Assembly (NCBI GenBank): GCA_964350315.1
Contig: CAYGJD010000009.1
Coordinates: 11,671 to 75,670 of the forward strand
Length of the DNA stretch: 64,000 bases
Direction of reading: 5' to 3'
From: JAJZEO01 sp964350315
Lineage (GTDB): Bacteria > Chlamydiota > Chlamydiia > Chlamydiales > 2-12-FULL-49-11
Below, in pieces: positions 26,742 to 35,915 of this stretch. Made by a program: the position numbers and the translations under genes. The notes beneath the pieces were generated by a model. The model searched no databases, was not told the DNA's origin, and was given only the letters and a program-made list of their open reading frames with translations. Each line of letters starts with the position of its first letter. Positions within the stretch are counted from its first letter, which is position 1.

Positions 26742-27752
26742 CTAATAAGAGATTTTAGAACAACGATTCATAAGAACCAAATCACAAATTGTTAGCGCTG
26801 CCATCGCCTCAACAATTGGAGGAGCTCTGAGTGCTACACAAACATCATGACGAGAACATTTTGGCAGAGTCAAAACACATTCGTTACCTTGAAGATCAAT
26901 CGAATGTTGAGGACGTTTAATACTAGAGGTTGGCTTAAATGCAACTCGAAAAACCACATCTTCGCCTGTTGAGATACCGCCTAAGGTACCACCATGATTA
27001 TTCGTCTCAATCTTAACCCGGCCCTTTTCATCAAGACCGAATAAATCATTATGTTCACTTCCACGCATAGCTGCACCTTTGAAGCCTGAACCTATTTCAA
27101 ACCCTTTTGTTGCAGGAATAGAAAGCATTGCACTAGCAAGCCTTGCATCAAGTTTTTCATACACAGGATCGCCAATTCCTGCTGGAAGGTCTTTAACCAC
27201 ACACTCAATAACAGCTCCTAAAGAGTCTCCTTCTTTTTCTGCCTCGAGAAGGATTTTTTCAAACCCCTCTCTACAACCACCAACTTCAACAACTTTTGCT
27301 GTAATCTGTGTTGGATTGATAACTTGTCTTGCAATTGCTCCAGCAGCAACACGCACTGCTGTCTCTCTTGCAGAGGCTCTTCCCCCACCCTTATGATCAA
27401 AAACTCCATACTTATTTAGATACGTGTAATTTGCATGCCCCGGGCGGTAGATCTCTTGAATTGATTCATACGACTCACTCCTCGCATCTTCATTTTTTAT
27501 TAAAAATGTAAGCGGAGCTCCTGTTGTAATGCCTAAATGAAGACCTGAAACAATTTCAACTCTGTCTTTTTCTTCACGTTTAGAAGTATGATCTTTTTGT
27601 CCTGGCCTTCTTTTTTCCATTTCTTTTCTAATTCGATCTTCATCTACCTTTATTCCAGCCGGACATCCGTCAATCACTCCCCCAATCAGTGGTCCATGAG
27701 ACTCTCCAAAAGTTGTCAAAGCAAAAACATTCCCAAAACGATTACTTGCCAT
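26742..27752 (-). CDS. aroC: Chorismate synthase
   Basis: 336 residues. Signatures: GESHGPLIGGVIDGCPAG, FDHKGGGRASARETAVRVAAGAIAR split over 115-140, and RHDVCVALRAPPIVEAM near the C-terminus. It converts EPSP to chorismate with reduced FMN. It overlaps aroK by 11 bases and is the last gene of the aroB-aroA-aroK-aroC run. Confidence 0.95.
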   Translation of the reverse strand: MASNRFGNVFALTTFGESHGPLIGGVIDGCPAGIKVDEDRIRKEMEKRRPGQKDHTSKREEKDRVEIVSGLHLGITTGAPLTFLIKNEDARSESYESIQEIYRPGHANYTYLNKYGVFDHKGGGRASARETAVRVAAGAIARQVINPTQITAKVVEVGGCREGFEKILLEAEKEGDSLGAVIECVVKDLPAGIGDPVYEKLDARLASAMLSIPATKGFEIGSGFKGAAMRGSEHNDLFGLDEKGRVKIETNNHGGTLGGISTGEDVVFRVAFKPTSSIKRPQHSIDLQGNECVLTLPKCSRHDVCVALRAPPIVEAMAALTICDLVLMNRCSKISY

Positions 27753-28236
27753 AAACTCCTACCAAAATTTGTTCCATCCAGCCATTTTCGGTTGGATCAA
27801 TCCATTCAGGATTTAGTTTTTCAAATGACTCTTTTCTAGTCGCACTCCAATCATCAAAGCTGAGCATTTTAGGAGAATAAGGCAGCAACTTATTCCATCT
27901 CTTTAACAACTCATCTTTACCAATATCTACAGAAAAAATCCTACCTAAGCTTCTGAACACCTGTCTATTTTTAGCACTTAGACAAGCGCCTCCCCCTGTT
28001 GACACAACTGTATTCGTTTCAATTTTCTTCAGTTCTTCTATAATTTCACCCTCAATAAGACGAAATTTTCTTTCTCCGAGCATTTGATAAATTTCGCCGA
28101 TCTTCATGGAAGGATATTTTGAAATAATTAGATGATCTGTATCGACAAACTGCCAATTTAAGAACTTTGACAACTCTCTTGCACAAGTTGTTTTGCCACT
28201 TCCCCGCAAACCTACAAAAACGATTATTTCAATCAA
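27742..28236 (-). CDS. aroK: Shikimate kinase
   Basis: 164 residues. P-loop GLRGSGKTTCARELS (about 9-23), FVDTDHLI (shikimate/Mg2+ Asp), STGGGACL (shikimate-binding GGG). The lid region lacks the usual 'RPLL' sequence (LPYSPKML). It phosphorylates shikimate. It overlaps both neighbours (aroA by 8 bases, aroC by 11). Confidence 0.9.
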   Translation of the reverse strand: MIEIIVFVGLRGSGKTTCARELSKFLNWQFVDTDHLIISKYPSMKIGEIYQMLGERKFRLIEGEIIEELKKIETNTVVSTGGGACLSAKNRQVFRSLGRIFSVDIGKDELLKRWNKLLPYSPKMLSFDDWSATRKESFEKLNPEWIDPTENGWMEQILVGVYGK

Positions 28237-29503
28237 TATCCCCCCCCAATGAAATAAAATCGCAGAGGAATGTTGGATAAGTTTTTGCTATATATTCGAC
28301 ATCATTAACAACGCTGTTCTCTTCGCTTCCCATTGCAGCAACAATCAAAGAAAGCGCTATTCGATGATCTTTATGAGAAGATAAATGCGCCCCATAAAGC
28401 TTACTTGGATAAATCATCAACCCGTCTGCAAACTCCTCTATCTCCGCCCCCATCTTTCGAAGCTCTGTTGTGATCGCTGAAATTCGATCGCTCTCTTTCA
28501 TGCGGCAAATTTCACCGCCTCTTATCGTTGTAGGTGAATTAGCAAAACATGCAATAACAGATAGAATTGGCAAAGCATCTACATAGTTATTAATATTTAT
28601 CTCTAATCCGTGAAATTCAGCCCTTCCATCTATTGTAAGAACTCCATTTTTTTCATCCTGTTCAATAGACACTCCCATTTGACTCAAAATTTCTAACACC
28701 GATTTATCTCCTTGAACATCTTTCATATCAAGTCCAGAGATAGAGACAACGCCCTTTGTAACAATAGCAGCAGCAATTACATATGCAGCTGTGCTGAAAT
28801 CCCCAGGTACTGTGATTTCAAATGCATCGATTTTAGCTTCCCCTGATATCCAGTAGTAACAATAATCTGCATTAATAATCTGAACACCAAATTTTGAGAG
28901 CCAACTTATTGTCATATCGATCCAAGGTTTTTCTCCCGGATTTACCACATATATTTCAGAACAACCTGGCAAAAAGGCAGCTGCAATCAGAAGAGAAGAA
29001 ACAGGTTGTGAATCTATACCATTTAAAGAAAAGCACCCCGGTTTCAACGGTCCCTTAATTATAATAGGAGCTTTTCCTCCAGGCAACATCGACTCTGCAA
29101 AAATATTCTGCGATGTAAGAGCATCTAGCAGAGGTTTAATTGGACGTCTTGTGCGAATTGAATGATCTCCTGTTATCACGACATAGCTATCGCAAAGAGC
29201 TGCAATTCCAGCAATGAAACGAAATACCAAACCTGAATTTCCAGCATTAATCACATCATCTGGCCTCTTAAGAAACCCTCCGACACCAACCACATATATT
29301 GAATCTTCTTCTATCCTTACTTTAGCGCCAAATTTTTCTATCGCATCAATCATCATATACGTATCTGGCGAACTAAGGTAATTATGAATAATCGACTCCC
29401 CTTTTGCCATCAGTGCAAACAAAAGAGCCCGTAGGGTATGAGATTTTGAGGCAGGAATAGTAATATGTCCTGAAATTGAACTCGGACTAACAGTATATTT
29501 CAT
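28229..29503 (-). CDS. aroA: 3-phosphoshikimate 1-carboxyvinyltransferase (EPSP synthase)
   Basis: 424 residues from ATG at 29503, with AGGGAGAG seven bases upstream; a longer in-frame start at 29530 lacks such a site and adds nine residues not expected in the family. PASKSHTLRALL (about 15-26), NAGNSGLVFRF, MKESDRISAI and KDHRIALSL are the diagnostic blocks. It adds PEP to shikimate 3-phosphate. The gene begins 17 bases inside the end of aroB. Confidence 0.94.
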   Translation of the reverse strand: MKYTVSPSSISGHITIPASKSHTLRALLFALMAKGESIIHNYLSSPDTYMMIDAIEKFGAKVRIEEDSIYVVGVGGFLKRPDDVINAGNSGLVFRFIAGIAALCDSYVVITGDHSIRTRRPIKPLLDALTSQNIFAESMLPGGKAPIIIKGPLKPGCFSLNGIDSQPVSSLLIAAAFLPGCSEIYVVNPGEKPWIDMTISWLSKFGVQIINADYCYYWISGEAKIDAFEITVPGDFSTAAYVIAAAIVTKGVVSISGLDMKDVQGDKSVLEILSQMGVSIEQDEKNGVLTIDGRAEFHGLEININNYVDALPILSVIACFANSPTTIRGGEICRMKESDRISAITTELRKMGAEIEEFADGLMIYPSKLYGAHLSSHKDHRIALSLIVAAMGSEENSVVNDVEYIAKTYPTFLCDFISLGGDID

Positions 29504-30524
29504 TTTTGCTCTCCCTAATAAATACTTCAACTCTATCTATCGCAAGAGTAACTTCAGTCTGAGAAACAAAAGTGCAATATTCTCCATCAAATTCTTCAAC
29601 TTCACCAATTTTTTTCAGCATAACCATTCTTACTTTCTCATTTTTATTTTTTTTATCAGAAATCATTGCATGAAAGATTTCAATACTTTTAAAATCATGC
29701 CGCCAATCAAACGAGTACTTTTGATCACACAAAACTTCTTGAATCAACTTAAATTCCACTTCAGGTAAAAAACCTTTTAAAAAACTTATGTACGACTCAA
29801 CTATAAGACCAAACCAAACACTCTCGCCGTGGCCAACTTCAAATCCACTTAATTTCTCAATAGCATGAGCAACAGTATGTCCAAAATTCAGACAACGCCT
29901 CTCTCCATTTTCTTTAACATCTCTATCTACGATCTTTTGTTTGATTTCCCGTGCAGGAGTTATTAACTCTTCAACAAAAACTTTACGTTTTATAGCCTCA
30001 AATAATTCTACATCTGCAATCAATGCAGCCTTGATAATTTCTGCTAAGCCCGATTTAATTTCATAATCATTCAACGTTTTTAAAAAAGAGGTATCAATCA
30101 ACACATCATTTGGAAAGTAGACTGTTCCTATCAAGTTTTTTCCATGTGTCGTATTGACTCCGCACTTTCCTCCAATCGATGAGTCCACCATAGAAAGAAG
30201 AGTCGTTGGAACTATGATATAGTCTATTCCTCTTAAAAAAGTAGCTGCCACAAAACCTGCAATATCACTTACAACTCCTCCTCCAAAAGCTATAACTAAG
30301 CAATCTCGGTTGAACTTGTTTTCAAGAAGAGTATTTTCAATTTCTTCTTTTTTTTCTCGTGACTTTGCTTTTTCTGTTGCCGGCAAAGAGATGACGATCC
30401 TTTCCTGTGTGAATGAGGGGAACAAAGCTTCTATCGTAGCTTTATATAAATAATTTACATTGTCATCTGTAATGATCGCAATTTTCGGCCACTTACCGAA
30501 AAATTCACCCATAAAATTTTCCAA
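29487..30524 (-). CDS. aroB: 3-dehydroquinate synthase
   Basis: 345 residues (341 if the second Met at 30512 is used). NAD-binding VIAFGGGVVSDIAGFVAATF and PTTLLSMVDSSIGGKCGVN are typical; zinc ligands are in EIIKAALI, FGHTVAHAIE and GHGESVW. It closes DAHP to 3-dehydroquinate. The first gene of the minus-strand aro run, divergent from aroD with a 78-base gap. The C-terminal part (from about 285) is somewhat divergent. Confidence 0.93.
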   Translation of the reverse strand: MENFMGEFFGKWPKIAIITDDNVNYLYKATIEALFPSFTQERIVISLPATEKAKSREKKEEIENTLLENKFNRDCLVIAFGGGVVSDIAGFVAATFLRGIDYIIVPTTLLSMVDSSIGGKCGVNTTHGKNLIGTVYFPNDVLIDTSFLKTLNDYEIKSGLAEIIKAALIADVELFEAIKRKVFVEELITPAREIKQKIVDRDVKENGERRCLNFGHTVAHAIEKLSGFEVGHGESVWFGLIVESYISFLKGFLPEVEFKLIQEVLCDQKYSFDWRHDFKSIEIFHAMISDKKNKNEKVRMVMLKKIGEVEEFDGEYCTFVSQTEVTLAIDRVEVFIRESKNEIYC

Positions 30525-30541
30525 ATTTCCAAAAGAAAAGG

Positions 30542-30569
30542 TTACTTTATTTCAGAAAAAATGTATATT
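30542..30569 (+). promoter_or_regulatory. Candidate promoter of aroD
   Basis: TTACTT (30542-30547), 16 bases, TATATT (30564-30569), about 33 bases before the aroD ATG, with an AAGGAAA ribosome site at 30586-30592. Weak -35, so moderate support. Confidence 0.35.
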
Positions 30570-30602
30570 TCTTAAAAAGAATTTCAAGGAAACTCAGCTC
30601 TA

Positions 30603-31241
30603 ATGCAATTTGCGGTGATAACAGGCCCCACTTTTGAAACGGCAAAAAAGCGTATCAAGCTCGCAAATCAATTTAAAGATGGGATTGAGCTAAGACTTGA
30701 TTTATTCAAAGAATCTCTAGATCTAGATCACCTTAAAGACCTCTTCTTAGCCGCCAAGAAAAAGGTTATCCTAACACTTAGGAAAAAAAATCAGGGCGGT
30801 GGTTATGTAGGAACAGAAGAAAACAGGCAAATCCAAATTCTTGAACTTTTGAAATGTGCGCCTGATTACGTCGATATTGAATTTGACTCTTCCCCCAGTT
30901 TTTTAAGAGAAGTCAAACTCCTTTTCCCTTCTTGTAAAATCATTTCTTCTTTCCATAACTTAGCCACCACCCCAAAAGACTTAGAACTTATCTTTCAGCA
31001 AATGCCTACAGAAGACGTCTATGCATATAAAATTTGCACAACCGCTAATTCTCTTGCAGATTCCTATAAGATGTTAAGGTTTATACAAAAGAAAAAAACC
31101 GATGGTGTAAATATAATAGGGCTTTGTATGGGAGAACACGGACAAATAACTAGAAAAGAGGGACTAAAAGCAGGCAATTATCTCAATTACTCAATCCTAC
31201 ATAACTACGACAATTGCTCGCCTGGACTACATTTAGCTTGA
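30603..31241 (+). CDS. aroD: Type I 3-dehydroquinate dehydratase, without the AroE half
   Basis: 212 residues. Type I fold motifs: GIELRLDLFKESL (Glu-Arg), VILTLRKKNQGG, VDIEFDSSP, IISSFHNLATTP (His of the catalytic pair) and YAYKICTTANS (Schiff-base Lys). It dehydrates dehydroquinate to dehydroshikimate. In Chlamydia this enzyme is fused to shikimate dehydrogenase (AroDE). Here the frame stops at 31239-31241 just after the C-terminal SPG segment, and nothing AroE-like follows, so aroE must be elsewhere or missing. Confidence 0.9.
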   Translation: MQFAVITGPTFETAKKRIKLANQFKDGIELRLDLFKESLDLDHLKDLFLAAKKKVILTLRKKNQGGGYVGTEENRQIQILELLKCAPDYVDIEFDSSPSFLREVKLLFPSCKIISSFHNLATTPKDLELIFQQMPTEDVYAYKICTTANSLADSYKMLRFIQKKKTDGVNIIGLCMGEHGQITRKEGLKAGNYLNYSILHNYDNCSPGLHLA

Positions 31242-31356
31242 AATTAAGTCGAAAAACAAGGAAAAACAACGTAAGAACGTAAATCTTATAAGACATAAAT
31301 TCTGAGGGAACAATAAAATAGGCATTTTCTCTTTCTTAAGTCCGATTATTGAGATC

Positions 31357-32115
31357 TTGATCATCACTATGATGATCAACTATATCCTGTCTTTCTTCTG
31401 GAATACCCGTTCAACTGACCTCATGCTTGGTCTCGTTGCTTTCATCCTTATTTTTGCTTGCTCATCCTGGCTTCCATTTCCTGTCTTACACAAACTTATG
31501 TTGCTCATTGTTAATGTTGCAGTCATTGCCTTGATTATTCTTTTTCAGCCAGAATTACGTGTCGCTCTCTCAAAGTTGAGTCTTAAAGGGAAAAGGTATA
31601 GAGAGATCACTGAATTTGATAAATTTCTCGATCAACTCGCAAACTCAGCATATAAAATGGGCGAAAAGCAAATAGGCGCTCTCATCGTTCTTGAGAAAGA
31701 CTCTCCCCTAGATGACTTTGCCAATAAAGCCGTAATGTTAAATGCTGAATTTTCCTCTGAACTTATTGAATCAATCTTTTCAAGATATGCTCCTCTGCAC
31801 GATGGGGCTGTGATCATCAGGGATAAAACAGTTGTTGCAGCATCGGTAATCCTTCCCCTGGCTGACACACCACAAGTACAAAAATCGCTTGGCACAAGGC
31901 ACCGCGCTGCAGTTGGCCTAACCCTATCAACAGATGCCGTCGTTATTGTCGTATCTGAAGAAACAGGAAAAGTCTCTTTAGCAAGAGAAGGTATTATAAC
32001 ACGTGGAATCAAGATTGACCGATTCAAGGGTGTTATTAGAAGTCTCTTTACTAAAGAACAAGACAAACAAGGGTTCAAGCAAAAAAAGAAAATCTGGGAT
32101 TGGATAAAACAATGA
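31357..32115 (+). CDS. dacA: Diadenylate cyclase (CdaA/DacA type)
   Basis: 252 residues from a TTG at 31357. Three N-terminal membrane helices (up to about 67) precede the DAC domain with its DGAVII (about 151) and GTRHRAAVGL (about 180) motifs. It condenses two ATP to c-di-AMP, a signal controlling osmolyte balance and wall state. The frame is open back to 31306 and the upstream codons encode FSFLSPIIEIL, which resembles the usual CdaA N-terminus. GAGGGA at 31304-31309 points to a start near 31318, where the codon is ATA. So the true N-terminus may be up to 13 residues longer with a rare start codon. It overlaps the next gene by ATGA. Confidence 0.88.
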   Translation: MIITMMINYILSFFWNTRSTDLMLGLVAFILIFACSSWLPFPVLHKLMLLIVNVAVIALIILFQPELRVALSKLSLKGKRYREITEFDKFLDQLANSAYKMGEKQIGALIVLEKDSPLDDFANKAVMLNAEFSSELIESIFSRYAPLHDGAVIIRDKTVVAASVILPLADTPQVQKSLGTRHRAAVGLTLSTDAVVIVVSEETGKVSLAREGIITRGIKIDRFKGVIRSLFTKEQDKQGFKQKKKIWDWIKQ

Positions 32116-33356
32116 TTACACTCCTTAGAAAATTTTTCATTGAAAATTGGCTACGAAAACTTATTTCGTTGATTCTAGCTATAATTATCTGGTTTGCAGT
32201 CGATCAATCTTTAACTACAACAAAGAGCGTCAGTTCAGTAGGCGTTCGTGTAGTGAATATACCAAAAAACAAAACAATTGCAGGCCTTCAATCATCAGGA
32301 CTACTTTCAAAACGCGTCTCTCTTGTTGTTACAGGGAAAAAATCCCATATTGAAGATTTATCAACCTCAGATCTTGAAGTACTCGTTGACGCAAACCAAT
32401 TAAAAAATGAAGCGATTGCAACAATTGAAAAGAAACACCTTGTCTCTATCAACCCAGAACTCTCTATTGCAAGACATATCAGTCGAGTTATACCCAAAAA
32501 TCTTCTTATTAAACTTGTGCCCGTGGCAGAAGAAAAAATTCCTATTTATGTTACCAAACCAATTGGTCACCCACCACGCGGATACAAATTTCTAGAAATT
32601 TGGCCATACCACCTTAATTTGACTGTAAGTGGTCCCGAAGATGTAATCAAAAAACTTAAAGTTCGTGGGCTTAAACTTACATTTAATCTAAATGATGTTA
32701 CAAAACACGACTTGGAGCGCTTGCTCTCCCAGAACCCAAAGAAAAGCATCTTAAACTACTACATACCAGATGAGTGGAAAACTATTCACATCCCCTCAAT
32801 TTCAGAAAAACCTCTCGTAATTAATGATCCAGATGCGAAACTTTTGCGTATTGATTTTGTGAAGTCACAAAACATTCCCCTCAACTCTCAAATTCCTGTA
32901 CAATTTTTTCTATCGCCAAATAACAAACGAAATATCAACATATCTACACTAAACATCACAAAAAATGACCTGATCGAACAGAAAAAAGACATCAAAACAC
33001 TTACTAAACCCCTATATACGCAAGGCGTTAGTGAACTGTTTGTTAATTTGATCAAAGAAAATCTTTGCCTCACTGTAAATCTAAACGGTGACACAAGTGA
33101 TTCAACGTCATTTGATTGGTCAGTACAATTGATCAATCCTCAAAAAATTGAAGATCAATACGTTTCAGAAATTATGAAAGATTATTTTGATGATGAAATC
33201 AAAGATCTAAAACCTGGATTACGAGAAGAGTATTTAAGAAATCGTTTTAGAAACTATATGAATAGATTCCAACTCTATACAGAAGAAGGAAAACGCTTAA
33301 AACTTGATATCAAAATGAAGGGCAAAGAGATTACAATCAATGAGCTAACCGAGTAG
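32112..33356 (+). CDS. YbbR-domain protein (CdaR-like regulator of diadenylate cyclase)
   Basis: 414 residues from ATG at 32112 (ATGA overlap with dacA; a TTG at 32100 is less likely). One N-terminal membrane anchor (about 12-30: LRKLISLILAIIIWFAVDQS), the typical YbbR opening. Then extracytoplasmic YbbR-like repeats (GLLSKRVSLVVTGKKSHIED; GYKFLEIWPYHLNLTVSGP). In Firmicutes CdaR binds CdaA and modulates c-di-AMP output; the direct overlap here suggests the same pairing. The C-terminal 80 residues are charged and not recognised. Confidence 0.82.
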   Translation: MITLLRKFFIENWLRKLISLILAIIIWFAVDQSLTTTKSVSSVGVRVVNIPKNKTIAGLQSSGLLSKRVSLVVTGKKSHIEDLSTSDLEVLVDANQLKNEAIATIEKKHLVSINPELSIARHISRVIPKNLLIKLVPVAEEKIPIYVTKPIGHPPRGYKFLEIWPYHLNLTVSGPEDVIKKLKVRGLKLTFNLNDVTKHDLERLLSQNPKKSILNYYIPDEWKTIHIPSISEKPLVINDPDAKLLRIDFVKSQNIPLNSQIPVQFFLSPNNKRNINISTLNITKNDLIEQKKDIKTLTKPLYTQGVSELFVNLIKENLCLTVNLNGDTSDSTSFDWSVQLINPQKIEDQYVSEIMKDYFDDEIKDLKPGLREEYLRNRFRNYMNRFQLYTEEGKRLKLDIKMKGKEITINELTE

Positions 33357-33360
33357 TTTC

Positions 33361-34038
33361 ATGAAAAATCGTTTCTTTATAGACGCACCCTTAATTGAAC
33401 ATCAAACGATTGAAATTTCTAAGGAAGAAATGCGCCACTTCAAAGTTTTGCGCATAAGAAATAATGAAACAATTGAAATCATCAACGGGACTGGAATTCT
33501 TGCAAGAGCTCGCTTAATGAGTGAGAATAAACTCTTAATCGAGCACACAGAACAAACGCCAAAACCAACATATAACTCAGTTCTTCTTCAAGCTCTACCA
33601 GAGGGATCTCACCTCGATGTTCTTATCGAAAAAGGTTGCGAACTAGGAGTAACTCATTTTATCCTTTTCCCTTCGAAGCGCAGCATTAAACAAGATCTAT
33701 CCCCCAATAAAAGAACACGCATTTCAAACATTCTAATCAGCGCACTTAAGCAATCAAAGCAACTCTACCTTCCAAAGGTTTCAATCGTCGAGTCTATTAG
33801 CAAAACAGAAAATCTGCCCACTAATCTTTATCTTGCCGATCCTTCCGGTGAGCCTTTATTAGCTACTCCAAAAGAGGATTGCGGTTTTATAGTAGGTCCA
33901 GAAAGTGGATTTACAAGAGAAGAAATTGATTATTTCACTCAAAAATTGCACGCAAAAAAAGTTAGCCTCTCTCAAAACATACTACGTTGTGAGACTGCCT
34001 CTATCGTTTCAGCATTCCTTCTTTCTCAAAAAAATTAA
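33361..34038 (+). CDS. rsmE: 16S rRNA m3U1498 methyltransferase
   Basis: 225 residues. N-terminal PUA-like part (RHFKVLRIRNNETIEIINGTG pattern), then the SPOUT domain with QALPEGSHLDVLIEKGCELG, VGPESGFTREEI and LSQNILRCETASIVS, the trefoil-knot SAM-binding site. It methylates U1498 of 16S rRNA. Follows ybbR by 4 bases; its stop overlaps the convergent pyk stop. Confidence 0.9.
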   Translation: MKNRFFIDAPLIEHQTIEISKEEMRHFKVLRIRNNETIEIINGTGILARARLMSENKLLIEHTEQTPKPTYNSVLLQALPEGSHLDVLIEKGCELGVTHFILFPSKRSIKQDLSPNKRTRISNILISALKQSKQLYLPKVSIVESISKTENLPTNLYLADPSGEPLLATPKEDCGFIVGPESGFTREEIDYFTQKLHAKKVSLSQNILRCETASIVSAFLLSQKN

Positions 34039-35822
34039 TCTGCGCTATTTAACATTTCTTCTTCCGTTGGACTCTCTTTTGAGAAGATCAAACCTAGTGA
34101 TGGGTGAATTCTTACAGTGTCACCTTCATTTAACAAATCAGTAGCACCTTCTGCGCGAAAAATATACGGGATTTTCTCGGCTTCGTAAAGTTGCCCTAAT
34201 TTCTCCACGCTAAAAACATCATAAGGTTGATTTTGCAGAATAATAGCTGCTGCACATTTTAAGGGTTCAATATGCGCATCATCTATGCGATTAGTCACGA
34301 CAATTTTATTTTCAAAGTCATAACATTTTTTTGGATCAACAGAGAGGAAGAAACTCACTTCACCAATAATTGGAAGCACTTCTTCTTCTTTCATGCCAAT
34401 TCCACGAACCAATACGTTTCCAACAGATTCTATTGTAATTGTATTCGTTGTGAAACTAACCCCATAAGGTTTGCCCAGAGTAATGACAATTGGATCTCCA
34501 TATTTGACCCACTTTCGTTTAAGGGCATAAGACGACACATCATTAATCCCTTTAACAATATCCACGTTTTTCTCTCGGTAGCACTCAGTTCCCCACATCA
34601 TAGCTGTTTGATAATATGTTTTCTCAGAAGGTGTTACAGCAATAATTTTCAACTTAGGCCTAAAACGACAAATATGACGAATTGTATTTCCACTATTTGA
34701 ACATGCTATGATTGCGCTTGCTCCCAAATGAAAACCAGAGTTTACAGCTGATGCGGCCATTGCTGATGAAACATCTTGAGCTCCTTGAGCGACTAGAGCT
34801 TCAAAATGAGCTCTATGATCAAAATCCTTTTCAACCGCAAGAATGATCTCATGCATCATTCTTGTTGCACCAACAGGATATTTTCCAATTGCTGTTTCAC
34901 CTGAAAGCATCAAAGCAGACCCGGAATCAAAGATTGCATTAGCAACATCTGAGGCTTCTGCCCTTGTCGGCATAGAATGCTCAATCATACTTTCAAGCAT
35001 TTGGGTTGCAACGATGACTGGCTTTGCCTTTGAGTTACACGCTCGAATCAATTTCTTCTGAATAGCTGGAACTTGACCAACAAAAATTTCTACACCAAGA
35101 TCCCCTCTTGCAATCATAATTCCATCTGCAATTTGCAAAATATCATCAAAATTCACAACACCGAGTTTTGTCTCAATTTTTGCGATTAGCATGATCGATT
35201 GGCCACCACAATTATTGATGTGCTCACGAATTGCAAGGAGCTGCTTTGCTGTATTAACAAATGATGCTGCAATAAAATCCACACCCTGTTGACATCCAAA
35301 CTCAATATCTTTCATATCTTGCTTAGTCATATCAGGTAAATCAAAGAGTTGTGTTGGGACATTTATCCCTTTCCCTCGTTTAATTACGCCATTATTCTCA
35401 ATCTCAACATCTGCCCAGCCATCTCCTTTATCTATGATATAGCCTCGAACATACCCATCATCAAAAAGAATCTGGACCCCAATTTCTATATCATCAACAA
35501 TGAAACCTGGATTTACAGGGATTTCTGATTCTTTCGCCTTTCCTGAAACAAGCCTCACTCTACCTTTCTCAACGACCTCAATATCCTGAATATCCCCGAC
35601 TCTTATTTCAGGCCCTTTTGTATCAAGCATAATGGCAATAGGAAAATCATATGAAGCCCTCACCTCTTTAATCGCATCAATCACCTGCCTATGTGATTCG
35701 TGCGTTTCGTGACTAAAATTCAACCTTGCAACGTTCATTCCTGCATCACAAAGTTTTCTAATCATTTCTGGTGATCTAGTTGCAGGCCCAATCGTGCAAA
35801 TAATTTTTGTGCGTCTTTTCAT
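34035..35822 (-). CDS. pyk: Pyruvate kinase with C-terminal PEP-utiliser-like domain
   Basis: 595 residues from ATG at 35822; a GGGGGG lies 6 bases upstream of this ATG but touches the alternative ATG at 35828, so 35822 is preferred. Core motifs: TKIICTIGPATRSPEMI, MLDTKGPEIRVGD, IMIARGDLGVEI and TQMLESMIEHSMPTRAE. The last 110 residues (about 485-595) form a domain like the PEP-utilising mobile domain found after Bacillus pyruvate kinase (NKIVVTNRIDDAH, GATDLLNEGDTVRIHPSLG), but its catalytic His-containing 'SHAA' segment is replaced. It makes pyruvate and ATP in glycolysis. Confidence 0.93.
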   Translation of the reverse strand: MKRRTKIICTIGPATRSPEMIRKLCDAGMNVARLNFSHETHESHRQVIDAIKEVRASYDFPIAIMLDTKGPEIRVGDIQDIEVVEKGRVRLVSGKAKESEIPVNPGFIVDDIEIGVQILFDDGYVRGYIIDKGDGWADVEIENNGVIKRGKGINVPTQLFDLPDMTKQDMKDIEFGCQQGVDFIAASFVNTAKQLLAIREHINNCGGQSIMLIAKIETKLGVVNFDDILQIADGIMIARGDLGVEIFVGQVPAIQKKLIRACNSKAKPVIVATQMLESMIEHSMPTRAEASDVANAIFDSGSALMLSGETAIGKYPVGATRMMHEIILAVEKDFDHRAHFEALVAQGAQDVSSAMAASAVNSGFHLGASAIIACSNSGNTIRHICRFRPKLKIIAVTPSEKTYYQTAMMWGTECYREKNVDIVKGINDVSSYALKRKWVKYGDPIVITLGKPYGVSFTTNTITIESVGNVLVRGIGMKEEEVLPIIGEVSFFLSVDPKKCYDFENKIVVTNRIDDAHIEPLKCAAAIILQNQPYDVFSVEKLGQLYEAEKIPYIFRAEGATDLLNEGDTVRIHPSLGLIFSKESPTEEEMLNSAD

Positions 35823-35900
35823 ATACATCCCCCCGCGTTTAAAGATCCGGGCATCTAAAAGATAAGCGAATTTAGACTTTTAGGATATTACTTTTCTCCC

Positions 35901-35906
35901 TATACT
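35901..35906 (+). promoter_or_regulatory. -10 box of uvrA, near-leaderless
   Basis: TATACT 9 bases before the ATG at 35916. Only a weak TTTTAG (35878-35883) stands 17 bases upstream. No ribosome binding site intervenes. Confidence 0.45.
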
Positions 35907-35915
35907 CTGTAGTCT

